DNA of 64,000 bases from Okeania sp. SIO2B3. Its GTDB lineage: Bacteria > Cyanobacteriota > Cyanobacteriia > Cyanobacteriales > Microcoleaceae. Shown piece after piece: positions 56,814-64,000 of this stretch. The notes below the pieces were generated by a model that searched no databases, was not told the DNA's origin, and saw only the letters and a list, made by a program, of their open reading frames with translations. The translations under genes were made by a program, and so were the position numbers. How positions within the stretch are numbered: the first letter of the stretch is position 1; the number at the start of each line of letters is the position of its first letter. The DNA is taken from assembly GCF_010672525.1 (NCBI RefSeq), contig NZ_JAAHGH010000012.1:1-64000 (forward strand), read 5' to 3'.

Positions 56814-58244
56814 TACTATAAATAGGTGCTAGGTGTTATATTATATCCGCTTGAATACTTATAAATAAGGGAGTAGGGTTAACGAAGTCAGAAGTCAGAA
56901 GTCAACCCACACCTAACCCCTCCCAGGAGGGGAAGTCAGAAGTTATTTTTGTAACGAGGATTTGAGTAAGACTCCAAAAATATTTCGCCTTAAAAGGTGG
57001 GGTTGCGCAACCCAATTATTTTGATAATAGGAGTATTTGATCTGTGTAAAAGGATAGATTTTTTCCAAATCCCTATTATCCAGACTTGTAGGTAATAAAT
57101 TTTCAACAATTAATAGGACTCGTGTAAAAATAACCCGAACAGTTTTTTTGATGGAAGCCATATTTCACAATTTATTTCAGATAAAACCAGATAAAATTTG
57201 TACAACTTATTTTTATATGGCTGCATAATTAATTGTTACCGATAAATTGTGGTCTAAAGCCTCCCTTTTTAAGGAGATAAAAAAAAGAAAATATTCCATA
57301 TTTCAAGCCTCCTTATTGCAAGAGTTACTGTTAACGTTTGCGTAGCATTCCGATAGGAAAGTTCCTCCGATAGGAGGCTAACTGATAACTGAAATGACCT
57401 CTCCTTAAAATAGATAAGATTGGCATAATTGTTATTTTTTCTTGATTTATTTTTTAAAGAAGAGGACTTAAATCTTACAGAAAATTCTAGCAAGGGTGAG
57501 GTATACCTCGAAGCGAGCAAGATGCCCACACTGGAATCATTAAATTGTTAATTTCTGTACTTCAGAACTTCGGAAACTGCTGTAATTATTCAGTAAATTT
57601 TTAAAAGTTTTCCTCACTTACCTAATACTTTATGTTAACTGTTATTTGCTGTATACGATAAAAGTTTACTGCTCTATCTAACACCTAACTTTGAAAGCAA
57701 AGAAACAAATAACAAAAGAAGGAAAAACTTGTAGTTAAAAATTTGACTAACTAATAGTTATTCAAGATTAATTTGAAGGATATAGTAGTCGAAGAAAAGG
57801 CGAGGACATATCAAAAGCTTAAAACTCAGACAATGCCAGATTTTTCCTTCTTCCTTCTTCCTTCTTCCTTCTGCGTATAACCTATGAAATTTCCTCCCTC
57901 ACCTATTTTCCATCACGATATTTCCTAGTAAGAGTTTCATATAGAATCTGGTTATATAGGTAAGCATTCAGCGGTCAGCGTTCAGCTATCAGCTTTATTA
58001 CCTTTAGTGGACAATTTCAGCTCGTTGTTCTTGTGCTTCAATTCTTTGTTAAAAAATGTAGTAGAAGTTAAGCAAATACTTGGTTCATTCATTAAAAAGC
58101 TGTTTGCGCGGCAGTCCGCAGGAAATGCTTACTTATATAGCTTATATACATGTTGATAATTCTATAATTACTTCAATATTTAATCTCCCCCTACTCCCCT
58201 ACTCCCCTACTCCCCTACTCCCCACCCCTAACTATACAACAGTC
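56814..58244. other. 1.4 kb repeat-rich gap inside the Ni/Co cluster
   Basis: Contains a family A-like end (ttatatccgcttgaatactt, 56838), CACCTAACCCCTCCCAGGAG block (56910-56935), a family E fragment (gtctaaagcctccctttttaagg, 57251-57273), family F motifs at 57330-57362 and 58098-58135, a palindrome gaggtatacctc (57497-57508), TTCCTTCTTCC tandem (57844-57871) and CTACTCCC tandem (58183-58220). Short frames here lack support. Confidence 0.5.
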
Positions 58245-58889
58245 CTAAGAAGGTAAAAGCTCTGGCATAACTCGACGCAAAAAACTAATAATCATTGCAG
58301 TCAAAATACCTTCTATTCCCATCAAAGGAATATGAGAAATCATTAATCCATAAATTACTCTCTGCTCTAAGACAGTATCAAACCCAGAAGGTACATTTGT
58401 AATAATTATCGTAAAAAATATTAAACTAGAAACTCCAATAGCACTAGCTCCAGCAATAAATCCAAAAATACTCATAGATAAATTTTCCTTAATTCCATTT
58501 CCTAAAATATGACGTAGCTGAAATATTTGATAAGCCAAAAGTGCAGGTATTCCCATAATTAAAGCATTAATTCCTAAAGTAGTTAAACCACCATGCCCAA
58601 ACATTATTGCTTGAAAAAATAGACCAACCAATATAGCTGGAAAAGCATAATAACCCAAAACAGTTCCTAACAAACCATTGAGTACTAAATGAACGCTAGC
58701 TGGTGGAATAGGAATATGAATACTAGAAGCCACAAAAAAAGCTGCTGTTAATAAAGAAGCTTTAGGAATGCTAGCTTGAGGATTTGGTAAACGATTAATT
58801 TGGCGTAGAGAATACCAGGTAATTAAAGAAGTAATTCCATAGCCACTAATACAGAGTTGAGCAGGCAAAATGCCTTCTGAAATATGCAT
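58245..58889 (-). CDS. cbiM: Ni/Co-binding S-component of ECF transporter
   Basis: The 214-residue membrane protein starts MHISEGILPAQLCISGYGIT. The invariant MHISEG N-terminus, whose His2 supplies the metal ligand in CbiM/NikM, is present, as are SSIHIPIPPASVHLVLNGLL (with further metal-site histidines) and AIMFGHGGLTTLGINALIMG. It binds Ni2+ or Co2+ at the membrane. Upstream on the same strand are a NikL-like protein and a lipoprotein. Confidence 0.96.
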   Translation of the reverse strand: MHISEGILPAQLCISGYGITSLITWYSLRQINRLPNPQASIPKASLLTAAFFVASSIHIPIPPASVHLVLNGLLGTVLGYYAFPAILVGLFFQAIMFGHGGLTTLGINALIMGIPALLAYQIFQLRHILGNGIKENLSMSIFGFIAGASAIGVSSLIFFTIIITNVPSGFDTVLEQRVIYGLMISHIPLMGIEGILTAMIISFLRRVMPELLPS

Positions 58890-59388
58890 TATTAAAGATT
58901 TAAAATTATCCTGACAAAGGTCAAATATGAAAGAAGATTACTGCGTTATTTATCAGCATTTCCTGCCGAATACTTCGCAAACAACCGTCAGCTATTAGCT
59001 AGCCTCCTAGGTCAGAACTGCGGACTTCAGCTATTAATTTTCGGTCCGCGTAAAAGCAACCTTTGAAATTGAAAAAGACTAAAAAGTTATTGTCAAAGTC
59101 CCAGGACAAAACCTGAGAAGTAATTATTCATTACTAATTACTGATAGCTGAATGCTTACCGAATAATTAATAATTAATATAGTAATTAATAATTAAATAA
59201 TTCTGGTTTAAAGCCTCCCCTTTTAAGGGAAAAAAAGCGGTAGTTTGCGGAGCATTCCGTAGGATGGGATGGATGGATTTCCTAACCATATCCAATCGAA
59301 TAAGAGAAGAAATAATATTTCCTTATATTCAATTCCGTAACGGTTTTAACCAGAGATAATTATCAATTATCCATTAATAAACATTATT
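58890..59388. repeat. Family F motif and family E copy between cbiM and the NikL-like gene
   Basis: Family F motif (cagcatttcctgccgaatac, ttcgcaaacaaccg) at 58957-58990. Family E copy at 59158-59382: taattaataattaaataatt, cctccccttttaagggaaaa, aaagcggtagtttgcggagc, ccatatccaatcgaataaga, ttccgtaacggttttaacca. It carries an internal family F piece. No gene. Confidence 0.55.
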
Positions 59389-59895
59389 CTAATGTTCTTC
59401 TTGCGGTCGGTCTTGAGTTTTAAATCGCCAAAAAAATAAACCAGTTCCCACAAAACCCCACATAGTACAACCAATCATTAATCCTTTTTGTAGTGGGTTA
59501 TAATCATTAGAAATATTTGCTAAATACTTGTGGTTTTTGCTGACATTATGATGATGATAATTGTTAGATTCGTCTACTTGAAAAGGAATACTGACTAGCC
59601 CACCGTGACCAGCTTGACGCACCTTAATTTCCCAAGTTCCAGACAGAGAAGAATCAGGGTAAAAAATAAAATTTCCTTGCTCATCAGTTGTACCTTTTAA
59701 CCAAACTTTATTTGGTTCGATAGGAGCATAAACTGTGACAGAAGCATTAGGTAAAGGAGTGCCAGTATCGTAAGTAGCATTAATCTTAATTGCCTGAGTA
59801 ATTTGATGCTGAATTTTCACTCCATGAGCGATGGCTTTTCCCTGTAAACTTACTGAAGATAAAAATATTAAAGGAATAACAAATTGCCATTTCAT
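59389..59895 (-). CDS. NikL/CbiL-like accessory protein of Ni/Co transporter
   Basis: The 168-residue protein has a signal peptide (MKWQFVIPLIFLSSVSLQGK) probably cleaved at AIA-HG, leaving an N-terminal His, then a CnaB/DUF4198-like beta-sandwich (YDTGTPLPNASVTVYAPIEP, KGTTDEQGNFIFYPDSSLSG, WEIKVRQAGHGGLVSIPFQV). A His-rich segment (NNYHHHNVSKNHK) and a single C-terminal membrane helix (GLMIGCTMWGFVGTGLFFW) follow. This layout fits the NikL-type extra component of nickel ECF transporters and, with His residues on the outside, suggests metal delivery to CbiM. It favours nickel over cobalt, but not decisively. Confidence 0.75.
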   Translation of the reverse strand: MKWQFVIPLIFLSSVSLQGKAIAHGVKIQHQITQAIKINATYDTGTPLPNASVTVYAPIEPNKVWLKGTTDEQGNFIFYPDSSLSGTWEIKVRQAGHGGLVSIPFQVDESNNYHHHNVSKNHKYLANISNDYNPLQKGLMIGCTMWGFVGTGLFFWRFKTQDRPQEEH

Positions 59896-60099
59896 ATCTT
59901 ACCTATGGATAATTTTTACCTTAGCAATCTTGCCATTATTTACAATTAAATTGGATTTATTTTATAGAAATTCCCGAATTACTAAAATTAGCCAATTTAA
60001 TTGATTAGATTTCTTACAAGGCTAAAAGTCCAATAAATTACCGTAAGCATTTCCTACGGAATGCTTAAAAATTACCAGACAAAAATTATCTTTGACTTT

Positions 60100-60927
60100 T
60101 TAATTTTGACTGACTAATGACTCATAACAATGGCCTTCACCTACATGACCCAAACTGGGTAAAATTGCCATTAACTTTTGGTAGTCATCAGCAGAAAGTT
60201 TGCTTTTCAATGTAGCCATATCTGCTTCAACTTTTCCTGCTTCAGCGATCGCTGCTAGAGGTGCAAAACCTAATGCTTCTTGATTAATTTCTTCATCTAA
60301 GGCCACATTACCATCACCGAAAAGATGGTCAAAATGGAATGTTGCTTCCAATTCAGCAGTATCTCCACCTTGGAGAATACCTTTGCGCTCATCCCCAACA
60401 AAATCTCCACAGGTAAATTCTAGCTCCTGGTCAACTTTCAAGGTGAAAGGTATAGTCTGACCATCTTTAGTTGCTGTGCCATCGATTAATAAAGAATAAC
60501 CCTGAGCTGGGCCAACTGTTGCTTTGAGCATTTTCCAAGAGAGAGCATTGTAGCGACCTGGAGGTGCAGATACCTCGCTTACCAAAATAGCTTCCGCAGT
60601 TTCATCCCCCTCTGCCAAGTCTACTGTTTTAGTTTGAGCAAGAATGACTTTTTCTTTTGCCTCTGGTTTTCCTCCCGTTTCAGCATTATAGGGTGGGTCT
60701 GTTTGGTAGGCAGTGACTTCGACTAAATTCGCGTAGAGTTGGTCAAATGTTACTTTCCACCCATCTTTAGTAACGAAACCTTCTCTGACAAAGTCTTCTC
60801 CATTGGCACGAAGTTGGAGAGTGCCTGGAGTATTTTCAGTTGTTTGGGTTTGACAACTGCTCAGTAGGACACTAGGGATGACAAAGGCCAATTTTAACCA
60901 TATTAAAAGCTGTTTTCTCATCTTCAT
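60100..60927 (-). CDS. Lipoprotein associated with the Ni/Co transporter (DUF4382-like)
   Basis: The 275-residue product has a lipoprotein signal with lipobox LLSSC (Cys25). The mature part contains WKVTFDQLYANLVEVTAYQT, PPGRYNALSWKMLKATVGPA, CGDFVGDERKGILQGGDTAE, LEATFHFDHLFGDGNV and a C-terminal LPSLGHVGEGHCYESL. The conserved His and acidic residues could bind metal. It is first in the minus-strand run lipoprotein, NikL-like, cbiM, cbiQ, cbiO. The family name is tentative; a role in capturing or sensing the metal is inferred only from position. Confidence 0.75.
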   Translation of the reverse strand: MKMRKQLLIWLKLAFVIPSVLLSSCQTQTTENTPGTLQLRANGEDFVREGFVTKDGWKVTFDQLYANLVEVTAYQTDPPYNAETGGKPEAKEKVILAQTKTVDLAEGDETAEAILVSEVSAPPGRYNALSWKMLKATVGPAQGYSLLIDGTATKDGQTIPFTLKVDQELEFTCGDFVGDERKGILQGGDTAELEATFHFDHLFGDGNVALDEEINQEALGFAPLAAIAEAGKVEADMATLKSKLSADDYQKLMAILPSLGHVGEGHCYESLVSQN

Positions 60928-61857
60928 TACTTATTACTTAGTTCTATGGATAGGATTTTGAAAGTAAGCAAATTTTTAGGTATGGCATTTTGATTTACAG
61001 AGAATTATCTTTTCTGTGGCGGGTTTAAGACCCCACCCTCAAGGGGGTTATATAGTGCTGCGCGCAGGCAACAGCTCCGGAAAGCAACAGGGGGAATAAA
61101 AAGTTTATCATATAAGACTTTTAGCTATTGGACACCTCCTGCAATTTGTAAATATGCCAGCGCACATTGCTATAGCAGTGGAAGGAAAGGTGAGGACAGA
61201 TCAAAAGCTGAAAACTCAGACAACGCCAGATTTTCCCTTCTGCCTTTTTCAAGGACACCAGTGACCATTTTTCTCAAATATTGCTGATTTTTTTGGCCTT
61301 GATGATTTACATATCTATGTTATTTAGTAAACACTTTTTTACAAAAATTAACAATCCCCAGGGAGGGCATTATAGCGCTACGCGCAAGTCAGAAGTCAGA
61401 AGTCAGAAGCAATCCCTGACTGAGTTTAAGTGTTTATAATTTCCCTAACCTATTTTGTGTAGTGCTATATGTGGACAAAATAATAATTAAGTTTTAAAAT
61501 TTTTTTTGAATGAGGCAGAAGGCATTCCCCCTTTCAAAGCTATCCCTTACCCATAAGTATTAGTAGAAGTATTGCAGGGTGGAGAGATGGTTATAGTAGC
61601 AACGCCAGAGAAATCAAATAGCACACCCATTCGTTATTCACTTTTAGCCACCTCTGTCATTATTTATCTTTTAAAGATTTAAAATTACTTTTAAACTTTG
61701 AGTTAATAACTATTACTATCAAAAATAAGATGATAGGATTATGACTTTAATAAAGATAAAATAAAAAAAACTAATATGTAAAAAATTGTCAATATTTTTA
61801 AGACCCCTTACAATATTTAATTGTCTTAGCATGAGCCAAAAAACTTACTTAACTCAT
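60928..61857. repeat. Intergenic with two family D elements
   Basis: Hairpin ggcgggtttaagaccccacc at 61018-61038 (same type as in the ribosomal operon). Family D copy at 61051-61174 (TATAGTGCTGCGCGCAGG ... CCAGCGCACATTGCTATA). A short variant at 61371-61469 (TATAGCGCTACGCGC ... gtgtagtgctata) filled with AAGTCAG tandem units. No B12 riboswitch is visible upstream of the lipoprotein gene. No gene. Confidence 0.65.
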
Positions 61858-62247
61858 ATGATGAATCACTTTCGTTTTCTATCCTTATCTGGAATCATTG
61901 CTAGTTTAATCGCCATGAGTTCCTGTGCAAATACAACTACTCCAACTGTAGATCCTAACGCTAGTCCTAATAGTTTAAATTCATCAGTATCTACTGCTAC
62001 TGACAACATGAGCAAAATAGATATAAATGATGCTTCAGACTCAGACTTAAAAAAATTAGCAATCAAGTTAAACATACCGGAGCTACCAGAAAAAATTAAG
62101 GAAAATCGTCCTTACAAAGATATTAATGAACTGGCGGTCAAAGAAGTTATTAGTCCTCAACAATTAGACTTTGTGAAGAATGATATAACTGTTGCAAAAC
62201 CCAGCCCATCACCAGAAGAAGAAGAAGAAGAAGAAGAAGAAAATTAA
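61858..62247 (+). CDS. Lipoprotein with ComEA-like helix-hairpin-helix segment and poly-Glu tail
   Basis: From the ATG at 61858 (MMNHFRFLSLSGIIASLIAM) the product has 129 residues; an upstream ATG at 61786 would add 24 without benefit. IAMSSC is a lipobox. After a Ser/Thr/Asn-rich linker, IDINDASDSDLKKLAIKLNI and ENRPYKDINELAVKEVISPQ resemble the helix-hairpin-helix fold of ComEA-type DNA-binding proteins, though the glycines of the hairpin are not obvious. The C-terminus is PSPSPEEE followed by nine more acidic residues, coded by a GAA run. DNA binding is only a possibility. Confidence 0.68.
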   Translation: MMNHFRFLSLSGIIASLIAMSSCANTTTPTVDPNASPNSLNSSVSTATDNMSKIDINDASDSDLKKLAIKLNIPELPEKIKENRPYKDINELAVKEVISPQQLDFVKNDITVAKPSPSPEEEEEEEEEN

Positions 62248-62485
62248 TATAAGCATTTCCCAGGAAATGCTGTGCAAACAGCCATCAGCTATTAGCTATC
62301 AGCAATTAATTTTGGGGAAGGTAAAAGCAACCCGATCGACATCTGAAAAAAAATCTGCTGATTGCTAACTGCTGAGTGCTGAGTGCTTCTTTAAATAAAA
62401 GTTAAAATCATGTATTTTTGGGATTAAATATATATAATTCAGAAGTGACAATTAAGCTGAACAAATTAAGAATTGAGACACTAAA

Positions 62486-62920
62486 ATGATAGAACTTAAT
62501 ACAGAAAAAGCTGTAGAGTTATTAAACTCTATTATGGAATTTGAACTAGCAGGTGTGGTGCGCTATACTCACTACTCCCTCATGGTAACAGGACCTAATC
62601 GCATACCAATTGTACAATTTTTTCAAGCCCAAGCAAATGAATCTTTACTTCATGCTCAACAAGCAGGAGAAATATTAACAGGTTTAGAAGGTCATCCCAC
62701 ATTAAAAGTCGCTCCAATTGAAGAAACAAATCAACATTCAGTACCAGACCTTTTAAAGGAAAGCCTTAACCATGAAGCTAAAGCTTTAGAACTATATAAA
62801 AGCTTCTTACAAATTGTAGAAAACGCAAGTATATATTTAGAAGAATATGCTCGCACCATGATTGGTCAAGAAGAGTTACATAACATGGAAATCAAAAAAA
62901 TGTTGCGTGACTATAGTTGA
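62486..62920 (+). CDS. Bacterioferritin-family (ferritin-like di-iron) protein
   Basis: The 144-residue protein is a four-helix ferritin-like polypeptide: NSIMEFELAGVVRYTHYSLM (first Glu of the iron site in helix A), QANESLLHAQQAGEILTGLE (helix B with Glu and His), LNHEAKALELYKSFLQIVEN (helix C) and IGQEELHNMEIKKMLRDYS (helix D with ExxH). Bacterioferritins store iron as ferric mineral. The usual Met52 haem ligand of classical Bfr is not evident (ESLLH instead of EMKH), so haem binding is doubtful. Upstream 62248-62485 carries a family F motif and no gene. Confidence 0.88.
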   Translation: MIELNTEKAVELLNSIMEFELAGVVRYTHYSLMVTGPNRIPIVQFFQAQANESLLHAQQAGEILTGLEGHPTLKVAPIEETNQHSVPDLLKESLNHEAKALELYKSFLQIVENASIYLEEYARTMIGQEELHNMEIKKMLRDYS

Positions 62921-63314
62921 TTAATTTAACTTAGAGTAGATATCTAAAATTATCATAGCAATCCGTCTAAAAAATGTGAATATCTGCCCAGAAATTACAT
63001 ATTATTTAGGACTAGAGAAAGAGCAATCGGATTGCTTCATTTTTATCCAATACTAAAGAAAAATATCAACTATTTTGATTAAAAAAAATCGATTATTTAC
63101 CAAAAATTATCCGCTTTTTTATTGCTAAATATTTATTCATCTTAATTAGGTATAGCAATCAGGAATTAGTTGTGAGAATTGAGATATTCCTTAAAAGTAT
63201 AGAATATAGCAATTATTATTTTTATATGATACGTTTTTTTCTTCTTCTGTGTTCCCTGTTCCCTGGTCTCTGTTCCGTAAAAGTTTTCAATATCTCACAA
63301 CTAAAATCATATTG
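62921..63314. other. Intergenic after the ferritin gene
   Basis: A small hairpin AGCAAT-cgg-ATTGCT at 63022-63036 followed by tcattttta might terminate the ferritin transcript (weak). A TTCCCTGTTCCCTGG short repeat lies at 63252-63270. No gene. Confidence 0.35.
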
Positions 63315-63788
63315 CTATAAAGAAGGAAAAGATTTAATCCACTTTTGATTAATACTCCAATCCAAAACAAGGCCAACCACAGCAAAAGCCACTACACTTT
63401 CTATTCCCAAGACCATTAAAGGCCATAAATCAAGAAATGTATCCCCATAACTTAATCCCACATCAATTTGTCCCAAACCTCTGACACTACCAAAGGCCAC
63501 TACTGCTCCAGATTTTAGATGGGGGTTGCTATCCTGACGGATAATATAACGATAAGTCACGCCAAACAGAAATCCACTAATAAAAGCGATCGCCCCCTGA
63601 AACAAAACATTCCAGCTTAGAGCTATTGTTTCTAAATCTGCCAATAACTCAAACTTATGGGCCAAAAATAGGCTGTTGCCGAAAGCGATCGCCCCAGAGG
63701 TTAAAAATAGGGAAATACCAGCTATAGTTCCTGCTTTGAGAGATTCTATTCTTTCTGTGAAGGTAAAATTTGATGAGTTATTGACCAT
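63315..63788 (-). CDS. Conserved cyanobacterial-type membrane protein
   Basis: The 157-residue protein has four predicted membrane segments: AGTIAGISLFLTSGAIAFGN, LFQGAIAFISGFLFGVTYRY, SGAVVAFGSVRGLGQIDVGL (amphipathic) and LMVLGIESVVAFAVVGLVLD. The pattern, with RIESLKAGTIAG near the start and DSNPHLKSGAVVAFG in the middle, resembles uncharacterised membrane proteins I associate with cyanobacteria. No function can be assigned. The remaining 212 bases to the window end are A+T-rich without a gene. Confidence 0.75.
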   Translation of the reverse strand: MVNNSSNFTFTERIESLKAGTIAGISLFLTSGAIAFGNSLFLAHKFELLADLETIALSWNVLFQGAIAFISGFLFGVTYRYIIRQDSNPHLKSGAVVAFGSVRGLGQIDVGLSYGDTFLDLWPLMVLGIESVVAFAVVGLVLDWSINQKWIKSFPSL

Positions 63789-64000
63789 ATATTATATCTT
63801 TTTATTGATTACCATCAGTTTTTTGTCTCACTTAATCTTATCTTGTTTTTCAGACGGCTTGACATACTTAAATTTATACATAAATTGCGATAAACTTAAT
63901 ATTATTATCCTGTTTGATACTTTTGATTTTTTCATCTAGTCAAAATACCCTAAATCAAATATTATAAAGTTTGGAGTAAATGTTTATCTTTTTCTAAATT

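Noticed and set aside
56943-57161. 72-codon minus frame in the cbiM-cbiQ gap
   Set aside because: No motif and it overlaps repeat fragments; weak start context.
60928-61050. Possible cobalamin riboswitch upstream of the Ni/Co lipoprotein gene
   Set aside because: The conserved B12-box sequence is not present; only a short hairpin repeat is seen.

Overview
The window looks like chromosomal DNA from a filamentous, non-heterocystous marine-type cyanobacterium of the Trichodesmium/Okeania/Lyngbya kind. This is inferred from cyanobacterial genes (ndhN, the clock gene ldpA, ycf45-type ATPase, cyanobacterial ThiC and a CbiG-CobJ fusion), low G+C, scattered HIP1-like GCGATCGC sites, and very large repeat-filled intergenic stretches. 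I cannot name the species from sequence alone.

Layout. 1-11.3 kb: the complete S10-spc ribosomal protein run on the minus strand in cyanobacterial order (rplC-D-W-B, rpsS, rplV, rpsC, rplP, rpmC, rpsQ, rplN-X-E, rpsH, rplF-R, rpsE, rplO, then secY cut by the window edge). Degraded tnpB scars lie before rplC and between rplO and secY. 12.7-16.5 kb: ndhN, ldpA and a ycf45/R3H ATPase on plus. 17.4-29.8 kb: ilvC, a pentapeptide-repeat protein, a two-domain SagB-type oxidoreductase, a MscS channel with an acidic tail, a coiled-coil membrane protein, an ABC-2 permease, a 2OG-Fe dioxygenase and an HpcH/HpaI aldolase, separated by mobile-element debris. 30.2-38.5 kb: an Asn/Gln-rich membrane protein, a GHL10 glycoside hydrolase-like protein, a tnpB pseudogene, cbiG-cobJ, a small secreted protein, pyrE and an overlapping small gene. 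38.5-41.0 kb: a gene-free array of ~100- and ~73-bp direct repeats with two nested insertions, between convergent genes. 41.0-51.7 kb: thiC with a TPP riboswitch and an unusual 28-codon insertion, a VCBS/FG-GAP secreted protein, a HigA-like regulator next to a broken DUF4926 gene, and a 1905-residue RTX protein in which two glycerophosphodiesterase domains split a phytase-like domain. 53.9-64 kb: a voltage-gated K+ channel-like protein, a dispersed nickel/cobalt ECF transporter set (cbiO, cbiQ, cbiM, a NikL-like protein and a lipoprotein), an HhH-like lipoprotein, a bacterioferritin-family protein and a small membrane protein.

Themes. Several genes touch metal, cofactor or phosphorus supply: Ni/Co uptake, corrin synthesis, thiamin pyrimidine synthesis, ferritin, and a probable secreted phosphodiesterase. 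Whether they are co-regulated cannot be seen here.

The non-coding fraction is the most distinctive part. At least six families of small inverted-repeat elements (called A-F below) recur, together with 7-bp TTAATAA-type tandem repeats and purine-rich AAGGAAG-type repeats, one of which lies in frame inside cobJ. The best candidate for an undescribed system is the 38.7-40.3 kb array. The best protein candidates are the nested phytase/GDPD/RTX protein and the ThiC insertion. All family assignments come from reading motifs, not from database searches.
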